From assembly GCA_034926235.1 (NCBI GenBank), contig JAYFRE010000021.1, positions 1 through 34,119 of the forward strand: a DNA stretch of 34,119 bases. The letters run 5' to 3'. Each line of letters begins with the position of its first letter. Position 1 is the stretch's first letter. Made by a program: the position numbers and the translations under genes. Source of the DNA: JAYFRE01 sp034926235 (GTDB lineage: Bacteria > Pseudomonadota > Alphaproteobacteria > Rhodospirillales > Magnetospirillaceae). Positions 19,716 to 28,243 of the stretch are shown here, in pieces. The notes beneath the pieces are model-generated. The model saw only the letters and a program-made list of their open reading frames with translations. It made no database searches and had not been told where the DNA came from.

Positions 19716-20654
19716 ATGCGGAAAATCAGTCCGAAGCTCCAGCCCTATCTGGATGCCTTCAATGCGCAGATCCCCGTTCTGCTGGCCGCCGGATTCAAGG
19801 CGACGGCGACCAATGCGCGCGAATGGCTGGCCACGGTCACCCGTGAAATGGTCACCGATATTCCCGCCACTCCCGGCGTTTGGGACGATATCGTCACCGG
19901 CGGCCCCTATCCGGTGCCGGTGCGCATCTATCATCCAGCACCAGGGGAAAAACGCCCGGTCCTGATCCATTTCCATGGCGGCGGGCACACCGCCGGCAGC
20001 GTTTCGATCTATGATCCGATCTGCCGTAAATTCGCCGACGCCACGGGTCATATCGTGGTCACGGCCGAATACCGGCTGGCTCCGGAAAACCCCTATCCGG
20101 CCGGCGTCAATGACGCTTATTCGGTGGTCAAGAACATCTGGCCGGTCCTCGATGCGCGCGGGCTCAACTACCGGCGCGAGATGTCCCTGATCGGCGATTC
20201 CGCCGGCGGCGCGCTATGCGCGGCGGTGATGGCCAAAGCCCAGTTCGATCCCGGCGTCGCGCTCAAGCGCGCTGTCATGATCTATCCCGGCCTGGATTAC
20301 ACGCTCAGCATGCCCTCGATCCAGGAGAACGCAGTCGGCTATCTGCTCCAGACCGCGAAGATCATCTGGTACTACGATCTTTATCTGCCGAACTACGAAA
20401 ACCGCCGGGATGTTTCGCCCCTGTTCGGCCCTGTTTCGCCGCGCATGCCCGAAACCTTCCTGATCACGGCTGAATTCTGCCCGCTGCGCGACGAAGGCAT
20501 CGCCTATCTGGAGCGGCTGAAGGAAGCGGGGATCAAGACCCGACATCTGCATTTCGACGATATGCCGCACACCTTCATGAACATGGAAAACCTGGTTAAG
20601 GAGGAATGCCAGAAGGTCTATCGCGAGGTTGCGGATTTCCTCAACGCCGGCTGA
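19716..20654 (+). CDS. Alpha/beta hydrolase, hormone-sensitive-lipase type esterase
   Basis: A 312-aa serine hydrolase. The oxyanion-hole motif HGGG is at 87-90, followed by HTAGS. The nucleophile elbow GDSAG is at 160-164 (Ser162). The probable acid is Asp259 in CPLRDEG and the base His285 in MPHTFMNM. This order and spacing fit the HSL/acetyl-esterase family, which cleaves small carboxylic esters. An N-terminal cap region of about 55 residues is typical. There is no signal peptide, so it acts in the cytoplasm, presumably on something carried by the adjacent MFS protein. The physiological ester is unknown. Confidence 0.85.
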   Translation: MRKISPKLQPYLDAFNAQIPVLLAAGFKATATNAREWLATVTREMVTDIPATPGVWDDIVTGGPYPVPVRIYHPAPGEKRPVLIHFHGGGHTAGSVSIYDPICRKFADATGHIVVTAEYRLAPENPYPAGVNDAYSVVKNIWPVLDARGLNYRREMSLIGDSAGGALCAAVMAKAQFDPGVALKRAVMIYPGLDYTLSMPSIQENAVGYLLQTAKIIWYYDLYLPNYENRRDVSPLFGPVSPRMPETFLITAEFCPLRDEGIAYLERLKEAGIKTRHLHFDDMPHTFMNMENLVKEECQKVYREVADFLNAG

Positions 20655-20673
20655 TGGCCTCAGTCCGGGAAGC

Positions 20674-20712
20674 GCCGCCCGCAAGGGGAACCTTTGCGGG
20701 CGGCATTTCATT
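20674..20712. terminator. Hairpin terminator between convergent genes
   Basis: An 11-bp perfect stem, GCCGCCCGCAA (20674-20684) with TTGCGGGCGGC (20694-20704), is followed on the plus strand by ATTTCATT. It sits 20 nt after the esterase stop and just beyond the 3' end of the AsmA gene. The T-run is imperfect and faces the plus strand, so it best serves the MFS-esterase unit. Confidence 0.65.
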
Positions 20713-20713
20713 G

Positions 20714-23700
20714 TCAGCGGATGCCCCGCAGCAATTCCTTGAACAATTGCTTGGGCTTGACCTTTCCCGTCCCTTCCTCTTGCCCGGCGAACCGGCGCAG
20801 CAGCCAGTTTTGCAGTGCATCGATATCCAACCGCCGCCGGGGATTGTCCAACGACCCGTTGATCCTCAAGGTTAAAGGCGGCGTTTTTTCGGATGCGCCA
20901 TCAATGGTGAAATCAAGCCGTGCGTCCAGGACGTAGCCGGGCAGATTGACCGCGCCCTGCCCGCGCGCACTGCCGCCCTCGGCGATCAATTTCAGATCGT
21001 TCGAGGTCACGACGCCGTCCTTAGCCGTGAAGCTCCCCGACAAATCGGAAAAACGAGTCCGGCCGCCGCCCAGCGCCGCCTCGGCCAGCCCGATCAGACC
21101 GATGGACCGCAAGGGCGCGCTTAATTGCCGGCTCGCGGCTTTAAGATCAAAGCCGTCGATCTCGCCGTTTCGGACCGAGAACCGCCCCTCGCCCGCCAGG
21201 CCCGCAACCATTTCGGCCTGGGACATCCCTTGCGTCCGGACGTCGAGCGCAGCGTCGCCGGTTCCGTCGGCAACACCGATGCCGGCCAGATCCAACAGCG
21301 CTTCTTTCATCCCGACGCCGGACAGAGACGCTTTCGCCGACGCCGCGCCGTCCGCACCGAACCGGCCGGTCGCATCGAACCGGCCGCCATGAAAAAGACC
21401 CACGAACCGGTCCAGCCGCATCACGCCGTCCGCCAGCGCCAAATCGATCTCCGCCTGCTCCAGCGTCGTCTCCCGATAGGACAAATGCTGAACCGTAAGC
21501 GCCGCCGTAGCGTCGATGGCGGTCATCCAAGACAGATCGAACGGCGTATCCGACCAACGATGGGCGATTTCGGACACATTGACCTTGGGACGCGGCGCGG
21601 ACTGAGGTTTCGGCGGTTCTCCTCCCGCCGCCGTCAGAATCGGGGCCATTCCATCCGCATCCGTCGCCCGGGTCGCACCCGTCGCACGGGTGGGAATGAT
21701 GAACCGGCCGGTTCCGCTTTGTTCCGGCGGCAAGGCCGCGATTTTGGTCGCGGACAGGAACCGGTCCACAGGGAATCGGTCCGTTGAAAGCCGGATATCG
21801 GCCCGTGGACGGGCTCCCAACATGTCGATCTTGGCCGAACCGGTCGCCGTAACCGGTCCCAGCGTCAGCGCGGACGCGGAAATATCCACTGCCGAGGCGT
21901 CGCCGGCCAGATGCGCCTTGAGCTTGAAGGGCCCCAATGTTCCGGACGGACGGTAACCGGGCTGGAACAGGCGGACGAGGTCGGTCAAATGGTCATGCGC
22001 GGCATCGATATCGGTGTCGATGCGCGGCCCCGAAGATCCTGAACCGAGCGCGCCCGACAGGCTGAACGTACCCCCCGCCAGCGCTCCTTTACCGTCGAAG
22101 GACAATTTTTCCAGATCGCCATTCAGATGCGCGTCCAAGCGCCCCGCGCCCAATCGCGCCGGGTCGGCGACTGGCGGCGCAACTCCCAGCATCGCCAGCA
22201 AGGACCCCATGGCCGGCGCATTCACTTCCAGACGCGATTCGCGGAAAGCGAAAGGCGCCAGATCGATCCCACCGGAAAAGCGCAGCCCGGCCCCGCCGAG
22301 ATCGCCCAGCGACAGATTGCGCACCGCCAGCGACGAACCGGTCAGGCGGGCGTCCAGCGTGATCGTACGCACCGACGCGCCATGGGCAACGATCTGGCCG
22401 ATGCGCCCGCGGATGCCGGCATCGATTCCGTCCAGGGCGGCGCGAAGTTTTTCCGCACCCGCACCCCTGTCCTCCGGCGCTGCGGGTTCGGGCGCTGCGG
22501 GAACGGACGCGGAAGGGGCGGGTTGGGCAGCGCGGGCCAGCGCCGGCCAATAGGCGTCGGCATTCACCAGATCGAGACCGAAGGTCAGATTGAGCCGCGG
22601 GTCGGTATCGGCGTTCCAGGACAAAGACGCTTCGGCCCGGCTGCCATCCAGCCGGATATCGATCCCGTCCAGGGCCGCATGTCCGCGCGAGGCCGTCACG
22701 CTGCCCGACAGCTTCAGCGCGCGGAGACGGTCCGCAGGCATCCTGGGGTCTTCCCCGACGCCCAGCCATGCCAGCAATCCACGAAGGCGGTCGGTATGAG
22801 CGTCGAACGCGCCGGTAAAAAGCGGCCCGTTCTCGTCCTGGGAAACGAACCCGGACAAGGCGATATCGGTATCGCCAGGCAGGCTGACGGCGGCTTGATG
22901 AAGAACGATCTCTCCCTTGTCGAGCTGGGCGTTGAACCGCAGCCCACGCAGGATTCCGCCCCGCCAGGTCACGAAACCGGCATTGGCGTCGAGAGTGAGC
23001 TGCAAATCCGCCGGCAGCCGGAACGAGTCGCCGGAATCGGCGGTTCGCTCCCCTGCCCCGCCCGCGGCCTCACCCTCCCGAGCCGGAGCAGGCTGGGCCG
23101 GCGGCACCAGGGCGATCAGAGAATCGGCATCCAGCGTCTGCGCCGACAAAAAGATGTCAGCCTTGGCTATGTCGCCGCGTTCGACCCGGACGGAACCGGT
23201 GGCGGTCTGCCCGCCCAGACCAAGGGTCATATCCTTGACCTCGATCCCGGAAACTTCTGCCGACAAACTCGATTCCAAAGTGAACGGGGCCCGAGGCAGC
23301 CGGAAATCATCCCGCCCCACCGCCTTGGGCAGACGCGAAACGTCGGCGGAACGGGCAGTGAGCTTGCCCGAAAATTGCGCCAAATCCGCCGCCAGGGTTC
23401 CGTTAACCCGGATATCCCCCACCTTGTCCGGCAGGGAAAGCGCCAAAGACACCGCCGCCGGTTCGCGCCCCAACCGGCGTTCGGCCGCCGCCTCGGCATT
23501 CAGGGCGACACCGTTCAGGATCGCCGACCCCGATAGCCGGAATCCGGTCGCGGTGGCGGACAAATCGGCATTGATGCCGTCGGCGCGCCAAGGTTCGGCG
23601 CCGGGACGGCGGAACAGAACCACGCCATCCTCGATCACGATCCGGGCCAGACGCAATTCATCCGCCGGCTCGCTCCGGGCGGCGGAAGACGCTCCGGCTT

Positions 23701-24124
23701 TCCCAGTGTCCGGCGTCGCCGGTCCGCGATCCGCCGGCGTGAAATCCCAATTGACGCCGCCATCGGCGAAGCGTTCCAGCTCCAACTCGGGCCGGACCAG
23801 CGTCAGCGAGGCAACGCCGACCCGTCCGGTCAGCAGCGCCGCAAGGTCGAGGCGGGCGTCGATCCGCTCCAGACGCAGCATGTCGGGCTGCGCCGCGCCA
23901 TCCTTGTTGGCGATCCGCACACCGCGCAGGGACAAATGCGGCGTGGGCAGCAAAGCCGCCGACACATCGCCGTCCAAAGCGATCTTGCGGCCCAGCAGGG
24001 GCTCGGCCCGCTCGGCAATCGCGCCTTTGTAGGCATTCCAATCGATGAAAGAGGGCGCAGCCATGGCAACGCCCAAAACGGCCGCCAGCACGGCCGCGAC
24101 GGTCAGGCTTTTTTTCGCGTTCAA
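20714..24124 (-). CDS. AsmA family protein
   Basis: A 1136-aa envelope protein. The N-terminal hydrophobic segment (about residues 6-24) is a single membrane anchor followed by PSFIDWNAYK. Next comes the AsmA signature region, with LLGRKIALDGDVSAALLPTPHLSLRGVRIAN. The long middle is a repetitive beta-rich chain with Ala/Pro-rich linkers. The C-terminus holds the AsmA_2 segment with LAGEGRFSVRNGEIDGFDL. Large AsmA-like proteins are bridge-like and have been linked to lipid transport and outer-membrane homeostasis in other proteobacteria; that role is inferred here. No family-like ATG exists. TTG at 24124 (encoding MNAKKSLT) has GGGAGA about 10 nt upstream, whereas the open frame extends to another TTG at 24196. 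It is monocistronic as far as can be seen. Confidence 0.82.
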   Translation of the reverse strand: MNAKKSLTVAAVLAAVLGVAMAAPSFIDWNAYKGAIAERAEPLLGRKIALDGDVSAALLPTPHLSLRGVRIANKDGAAQPDMLRLERIDARLDLAALLTGRVGVASLTLVRPELELERFADGGVNWDFTPADRGPATPDTGKAGASSAARSEPADELRLARIVIEDGVVLFRRPGAEPWRADGINADLSATATGFRLSGSAILNGVALNAEAAAERRLGREPAAVSLALSLPDKVGDIRVNGTLAADLAQFSGKLTARSADVSRLPKAVGRDDFRLPRAPFTLESSLSAEVSGIEVKDMTLGLGGQTATGSVRVERGDIAKADIFLSAQTLDADSLIALVPPAQPAPAREGEAAGGAGERTADSGDSFRLPADLQLTLDANAGFVTWRGGILRGLRFNAQLDKGEIVLHQAAVSLPGDTDIALSGFVSQDENGPLFTGAFDAHTDRLRGLLAWLGVGEDPRMPADRLRALKLSGSVTASRGHAALDGIDIRLDGSRAEASLSWNADTDPRLNLTFGLDLVNADAYWPALARAAQPAPSASVPAAPEPAAPEDRGAGAEKLRAALDGIDAGIRGRIGQIVAHGASVRTITLDARLTGSSLAVRNLSLGDLGGAGLRFSGGIDLAPFAFRESRLEVNAPAMGSLLAMLGVAPPVADPARLGAGRLDAHLNGDLEKLSFDGKGALAGGTFSLSGALGSGSSGPRIDTDIDAAHDHLTDLVRLFQPGYRPSGTLGPFKLKAHLAGDASAVDISASALTLGPVTATGSAKIDMLGARPRADIRLSTDRFPVDRFLSATKIAALPPEQSGTGRFIIPTRATGATRATDADGMAPILTAAGGEPPKPQSAPRPKVNVSEIAHRWSDTPFDLSWMTAIDATAALTVQHLSYRETTLEQAEIDLALADGVMRLDRFVGLFHGGRFDATGRFGADGAASAKASLSGVGMKEALLDLAGIGVADGTGDAALDVRTQGMSQAEMVAGLAGEGRFSVRNGEIDGFDLKAASRQLSAPLRSIGLIGLAEAALGGGRTRFSDLSGSFTAKDGVVTSNDLKLIAEGGSARGQGAVNLPGYVLDARLDFTIDGASEKTPPLTLRINGSLDNPRRRLDIDALQNWLLRRFAGQEEGTGKVKPKQLFKELLRGIR

Positions 24125-24226
24125 CCATCGTCTCCCGGTCAGGGCTGACGGCAGTCTAGGGATTCCCGCCCCCGGAGGCAACCGCTCCGGGGACAAGGGG
24201 TCAGCCCGTCCGACCGGCCGGGGTGG

Positions 24227-24625
24227 TTATTCCGCAACCGCGGCGAACACATCTTCGGCCGCGAACAGGCCGTTCAGCGCCGCCGGGAACCCGGCATAAA
24301 CCGCCATCTGCATCAGGATTTCGACGATCTCGTCCCGAGACAATCCGACATTGAGCCCCGCCTCGATATGAACTTTAAGCTGGGGTGCAGCGGTACCCAG
24401 GGCGGTCAGGGCGGCGATGGTCGCGATCTGGCGGGAACGCAGATCGAGACCGGGACGGTCATAAATATCCCCGAACGGGAATTCGACCAGATAGCGCGCA
24501 AAATCCGGGGCGATTCGGGACAGGCGCTCGACCACTTTCTCTCCCACCCGCCCATCGACCCGGGCCAGGGCGCGCAGCCCTCTTTCATAGCGGTCGTTTT
24601 GCGTGTTGTTCTCAGACATCGTCAT
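24227..24625 (-). CDS. Carboxymuconolactone decarboxylase family protein
   Basis: A 132-aa small all-helical protein of the CMD/AhpD fold. The core RSRQIATIAALTALGTAAPQL and HIEAGLNVGLSRDEIVEILMQMAVYAGFPAALNGL matches PcaC-like members. There is no CxxC redox pair, so it is not an AhpD-type peroxidase reductase. It may be a decarboxylase-like enzyme or a non-catalytic member. The ATG at 24625 has GGAGAG about 5 nt upstream, and the gene overlaps the end of the MerR gene by 14 nt, so the two are translationally coupled. A function tied to the MerR signal, perhaps reactive aldehyde or aromatic stress, is inference from this coupling. Confidence 0.82.
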   Translation of the reverse strand: MTMSENNTQNDRYERGLRALARVDGRVGEKVVERLSRIAPDFARYLVEFPFGDIYDRPGLDLRSRQIATIAALTALGTAAPQLKVHIEAGLNVGLSRDEIVEILMQMAVYAGFPAALNGLFAAEDVFAAVAE

Positions 24626-24989
24626 TTTTTCTCTCCATCACATCCAGGCCAGCGTAATCGGCGATCTTGATGTCGAGGACGGCAAGGCAGGATTCGAGTT
24701 CGGCCAGATGGGCGCGAACCCGATCACGCTGTTTTTCCAGAAGACACCGACGTTCAGGCCCGGTTCCGGGCCCTTGCTCACGCAGCCGCGCATAAAGCAG
24801 CATTTCCCGGATCGGCATGCCGGTCGTCTTCAGCCGGCCCAGAAAAACAATCCAGGCCAGAGCGCTATCGTCATAATGGCGCCGTCCGGAAGAATCGCGC
24901 CAGGCATAGGGCAGGAGTCCGATCCGCTCGTAATAGCGGATGGTATGGGCCGTCAATCCGGTGCGTCTCGCCAGGTCTCCGATCTTCAT
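24612..24989 (-). CDS. MerR family transcriptional regulator
   Basis: A 125-aa regulator. The N-terminal winged helix-turn-helix reads MKIGDLARRTGLTAHTIRYY with ERIGLLP directly after. A RRHYDDSALAWIVFLGRLKTTGMPI segment follows, and then the dimerisation coiled coil (about residues 80-115). It belongs to the group without a metal-binding cysteine pattern; cysteines occur only at about 84 and 101. The AdhR/NmlR-like subgroup that responds to aldehydes or electrophiles is the closest recognisable type. The ATG at 24989 gives the canonical start; the longer frame to 25142 crosses the promoter. It probably activates its own two-gene operon by twisting the 19-bp-spacer promoter upstream. Confidence 0.88.
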   Translation of the reverse strand: MKIGDLARRTGLTAHTIRYYERIGLLPYAWRDSSGRRHYDDSALAWIVFLGRLKTTGMPIREMLLYARLREQGPGTGPERRCLLEKQRDRVRAHLAELESCLAVLDIKIADYAGLDVMERKNDDV

Positions 24990-25020
24990 CGCGCAAGCCT
25001 TGTCCGTCACGACGCCTGAT

Positions 25021-25051
25021 CGGTTAGCGCTTGGAGCGCACTCTAAGTCAA
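25021..25051 (-). promoter_or_regulatory. MerR-type promoter/operator
   Basis: On the minus strand -35 TTGACT (25051-25046) and -10 TAACCG (25026-25021) are 19 nt apart, the long spacer diagnostic of MerR-activated promoters. The spacer carries an imperfect dyad, TTAGAG and CTCCAA (25046-25031), placed as in known MerR operators. Initiation would fall about 25 nt before the regulator's ATG, so the operon is autoregulated. Confidence 0.8.
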
Positions 25052-25235
25052 GACGGAATCGTATCCGGACAATGCACGAATAGAATTCGTGTAGCGCTGC
25101 CGTTCTTATGGCGGCCCAACCGTACGGAGCGCCTAAAGGCATGGCCGGCGGACGTTTCCGCCGCCTGGGCCCGTTATGCGGGAGAATCTCCGCGACCCCG
25201 GTTTCCGGGATGCGACCGCCGGCGCGATTCCGGCG

Positions 25236-26222
25236 TCAGAGCCGCGATCCCGCCGCCCCGGCGCCTTCAGCGTAGCGCCGCGCCAAGATGGAGCAGACGA
25301 CCAGCTGGATCTGGTGGAACACAATCACCGGCAGCACGATCATGCCGGCCTCTGGACCGACAAACAGGACATTGGCGATGGCAACACCGGTTGCCAGGCT
25401 TTTTTTCGAGCCGCAAAAAACAATGGTGATCTCGTCTTCGCGGGAAAAACCGCACCAACGGCTGACAAACGTGGTCGCGGTCAGCACCACCGCCAGCAGA
25501 ACCGTCGAAACCACCACCATTCCGATCAGTCCTTCGGCCGGGGTTTCGCGTAAAAGCCCGTGCGCCACCGCGGCGCTGAACGCGCCATAGACAACCATTA
25601 GAATCGATCCCCGGTCCACCACGCCCACCAGCCGGCCGTGACGGCTGATCCAGTTCAGGATCAACGGCCGCACGATCTGTCCGACCAGGAAGGGCAACAG
25701 AATCTGGACCATGATCGCCTGGACCGAATCGAGCGAAACTGCGCCACCTTGAGTTTTCATCAGCAAGGCGACCAGCAGCGGCGTCAGGAAAACGCCGATC
25801 AGGTTGGACGCCGACGCGCTACACACTGCCGCCGGAACATTCCCGCCCGCGATCGAGGTAAAGGCGATCGAGGATTGCACGGTGGATGGCAGACAGGCCA
25901 GGAACAGAATGCCCATCGCCAAGGATTCGGACATGCCCAGCCAGGGTGACACCGCGCTGATGCCCAAGCCCAGGATCGGAAACAGAGCGTAGGTGAACAG
26001 CAGAACCGTCAGATGCAGCCGCCAATGCACCAGCCCGGCGAACACCGCCTGGCGCGACAGACGCGCGCCATGCAGGAAGAACAGCAAAGCGATGGCGATA
26101 TCGGTAGCCCGACCGAACTGGACAGCCGCCTCGCCCCGCACCGGCAGGATCAGCGCCAGAACGATCATACCGATGAGGGCAAGGGTGAAATTATCGGGGC
26201 GAAGACGTGCGAGCATGAACAT
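25236..26222 (-). CDS. Bile acid:sodium symporter family protein (YfeH/SLC10A7-like)
   Basis: A 328-aa integral membrane protein with about ten hydrophobic helices. It shows LFFLHGARLSR near helix 2, FLACLPSTVQSSIAFTSIAGGN in the crossed-helix core, and a late FCGSKKSLATGVAIAN segment typical of the YfeH/SBF-like subgroup. These proteins are secondary carriers of the BASS superfamily. The substrate is unknown, and organic anions are usual. Start is uncertain between ATG at 26222 and ATG at 26216; neither has a clear ribosome site. A weak promoter (TTGAAA, 17 nt, ATATTG; 26269-26241) lies upstream. It stands alone between the MerR unit and the catabolic island. Confidence 0.85.
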   Translation of the reverse strand: MFMLARLRPDNFTLALIGMIVLALILPVRGEAAVQFGRATDIAIALLFFLHGARLSRQAVFAGLVHWRLHLTVLLFTYALFPILGLGISAVSPWLGMSESLAMGILFLACLPSTVQSSIAFTSIAGGNVPAAVCSASASNLIGVFLTPLLVALLMKTQGGAVSLDSVQAIMVQILLPFLVGQIVRPLILNWISRHGRLVGVVDRGSILMVVYGAFSAAVAHGLLRETPAEGLIGMVVVSTVLLAVVLTATTFVSRWCGFSREDEITIVFCGSKKSLATGVAIANVLFVGPEAGMIVLPVIVFHQIQLVVCSILARRYAEGAGAAGSRL

Positions 26223-26325
26223 TCAGAGCAGCAAGATACGCAATATTCGGAATGGAAATCATCTTTCAACGAACTTTGCAATCTTTATGGGCGATTCCGC
26301 AAGAAATCCTCTTTGAACCGGGGAC

Positions 26326-26362
26326 ATAAAACGCGCCGCCCGGACGGTTCCGGCGCGGCGCG
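26326..26362 (-). terminator. Rho-independent terminator of the sigma54 activator gene
   Basis: On the minus strand a GC-rich hairpin with outer arms CGCGCCGC/GCGGCGCG (26332-26339 and 26355-26362) and inner CCGGA/TCCGG is followed by TTTTA (26331-26327). It begins 16 nt after the activator's stop codon. Confidence 0.75.
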
Positions 26363-26377
26363 CGATATCCGCAAGGT

Positions 26378-27859
26378 TCACGAGGCCCGCTTGGTGCTTC
26401 GCCGGAATGTTTCGATCGGGATGCCCATGGCGTGCATGCGCGAATAAAGAGTCGCGCGGTGGATGCCCAGCGCCTGGGCCGCACGACAGAAATTGCCGTC
26501 ATATTTCTTCAGATATTGCAAAATCAGCTCGCGTTCACTTTCCGCGCGCGCGTTCCGAATCAGCTTTTTATCCTCGGATGCGAGCGGAACCGCGGGCAGG
26601 GCCTCCTGTAGGCTGACCGGCAGATGCTCGGGCAGGATTTCGGGCCCTTCGGTCATCATGAAGCCGCGTCCGATGGCGTTACGCAGTTCGCGCACATTGC
26701 CGGGCCAGGAATATTCCTGCAACGCGTCGATGGCGCGCTCCGACAAGCAGACGTTGCGGCCATAGGCGTCCACCAATTCGGCCAGGAAGGCGCAGGCCAG
26801 ATCGGGAATGTCTTCGATGCGTTCGCGCAAAGGCGGGATCGTGATCGGCAACACGTTCAACCGGTAAAAGAGATCCGGACGGAACGCCTTGGTTTGCACC
26901 GCCTGGGACAAATCCTGGTTGGTGGCGGCAATGATCCGGACATTGACCTGAACCGGTTTTTCCGAGCCCAGCTTCTCCACTTCCTGATTTTGCAACACCC
27001 GCAACAGTTTGCTTTGCATCTGCGCCGGCATCTCGCCGATTTCGTCCAAAAACAGCGTTCCGCCATCGGCGATTTCAAACTTACCCTTTTTGCCGGTACG
27101 GCGGCTGCCGGTGAAGGCGCCGTCCACATAACCGAACAATTCGGATTCCAGCAATTCCTCAGGGATAGAGGCGCAATTGACGCAGACGAAGGGCTGGGAC
27201 GCCCGCCCGCTGGCCTGATGGATGGCGTTGGCGAACACTTCCTTGCCGACGCCGGTCTCGCCCAGCAGCAGAATCGGCAGATCGCTGGACGCAAACCGTT
27301 CGGCCATGCGCTTGACTTCGGCATAAGCCGGGTTCCGGCTCGGCAATTCGTCGAACGAACTGATCGCATAGCGGTTCAAACGCTGGCGGTAATAGGCGAC
27401 CTCGTCCTCCAGCTTGCGCAGCGTTTTGGCCAGATTGATGGTGTAGTGCGAGAATTTGACGATGGCCACCGAGGCGATCGTTTCGCCCGCTTCAATGATC
27501 GGCATGCGCGTCACCGCCACCAGCCGTTCGCCCGACGCCGTCAAGCCATCGGGGAAGGTGTGCATGGCGTCCAACTCGGCCAGATTCTCCTCCATGATCG
27601 TGATCATCTTGCTGTTGCTGATCAAGGAGTAGATATGCGTTCCCAATACGTCCTTGCGATCTTTACCGAAATAATCGCAATAAGCTTTGTTGATTTCGAT
27701 GATGTACCCATCGCGCCCTACGATCAAAAATCCGTCATTTGAGGCGCTTAGTGTCTGTTCATACATGACGCTTTTTAGATATAGACGACGATTCTCTTCT
27801 CTAAGTTCTTCTATTTCTTTTTTAAGAGCATCGGTTTCCGACACAAACTCATTTGCCAT
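26378..27859 (-). CDS. PAS-domain sigma54-dependent transcriptional activator
   Basis: A 493-aa enhancer-binding protein. An N-terminal coiled coil (about 8-32) leads to a PAS sensor domain (about 35-135, SNDGFLIVGRDGYIIEINKA). Next is the AAA+ domain with Walker A GETGVGKE (200-207), a sigma54-contact loop GAFTGS (247-252) and Walker B LFLDEIGE (269-276). The C-terminal Fis-type helix-turn-helix includes FCRAAQALGIHRATLYSRM. The canonical loop is GAFTGA; this one ends in Ser. There is no receiver domain, so a small ligand sensed by the PAS domain is likely. I chose the ATG at 27859, preceded by GGGTGG. Upstream ATGs at 27874 and 27982 remain possible. It lies just downstream of the catabolic genes on the same strand and probably activates them, with the acid or its CoA ester as signal (inference). 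Confidence 0.88.
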   Translation of the reverse strand: MANEFVSETDALKKEIEELREENRRLYLKSVMYEQTLSASNDGFLIVGRDGYIIEINKAYCDYFGKDRKDVLGTHIYSLISNSKMITIMEENLAELDAMHTFPDGLTASGERLVAVTRMPIIEAGETIASVAIVKFSHYTINLAKTLRKLEDEVAYYRQRLNRYAISSFDELPSRNPAYAEVKRMAERFASSDLPILLLGETGVGKEVFANAIHQASGRASQPFVCVNCASIPEELLESELFGYVDGAFTGSRRTGKKGKFEIADGGTLFLDEIGEMPAQMQSKLLRVLQNQEVEKLGSEKPVQVNVRIIAATNQDLSQAVQTKAFRPDLFYRLNVLPITIPPLRERIEDIPDLACAFLAELVDAYGRNVCLSERAIDALQEYSWPGNVRELRNAIGRGFMMTEGPEILPEHLPVSLQEALPAVPLASEDKKLIRNARAESERELILQYLKKYDGNFCRAAQALGIHRATLYSRMHAMGIPIETFRRSTKRAS

Positions 27860-28183
27860 ATCGCCACCCAACATAACAGATCGAACGTTTTCCTTAGGAA
27901 CGCGAGGGTCGCCCCGCGGGCTTGTTCGAATGAGAGCCGCTTCGGCCTTTCCTATCCCTGTTGTCCAGGCATAGTAACCCATATTGAATATTCATCAAAC
28001 ATCGCCGCCACGGAAAAGGCCGCCTCGTGGGCGGCCTCTTTCGGTAAGCGCTGCGCCCGCTAAGGCGCAGCGCTTCCTATTTTTCGTTTCCTCTCCGGTT
28101 TTTCCGGACGTTTCCCTAGCTTTTACCGCGCCGGCGACCCGGTCGGGCCGCCGGCGTCTGCCTTTCCAGACGCTTCACTTTCC
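27860..28183 (-). other. Intergenic region between permease terminator and activator gene
   Basis: A stretch of over 300 nt without a gene. It contains two strong hairpins (28018-28036 and 28046-28075, listed separately) and a small one (CGTCTG/CAGACG, 28155-28172). The 27860-28010 part is AT-richer and should hold the activator's promoter. I could not fix a convincing -35/-10 pair or a -24/-12 element there. Confidence 0.4.
28014..28075. repeat. Tandem strong hairpins upstream of the activator gene
   Basis: The first stem pairs GGCCGCC (28018-28024) with GGCGGCC (28030-28036). The second is a perfect 12-bp inverted repeat, AAGCGCTGCGCC (28046-28057) with GGCGCAGCGCTT (28064-28075), with a 6-nt loop. 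The first is followed on the minus strand by TTTTCC and could act as a second terminator after the permease gene. The second has a T-rich stretch only on the plus-strand side, where no gene needs it. Confidence 0.6.
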
Positions 28184-28229
28184 CTAAAAAAGGGGCGGTC
28201 GGCATTCCGACGAACAGGCCGCCGACCGC
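28184..28229 (-). terminator. Rho-independent terminator of the acyl-CoA operon
   Basis: A perfect 9-bp stem, GCGGTCGGC (28195-28203) with GCCGACCGC (28221-28229), is followed on the minus strand after CCC by TTTTTT (28191-28186). It lies about 15 nt after the permease stop and separates the catabolic genes from the activator gene. Confidence 0.85.
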
Positions 28230-28243
28230 AGTTTGTGGAGCAA

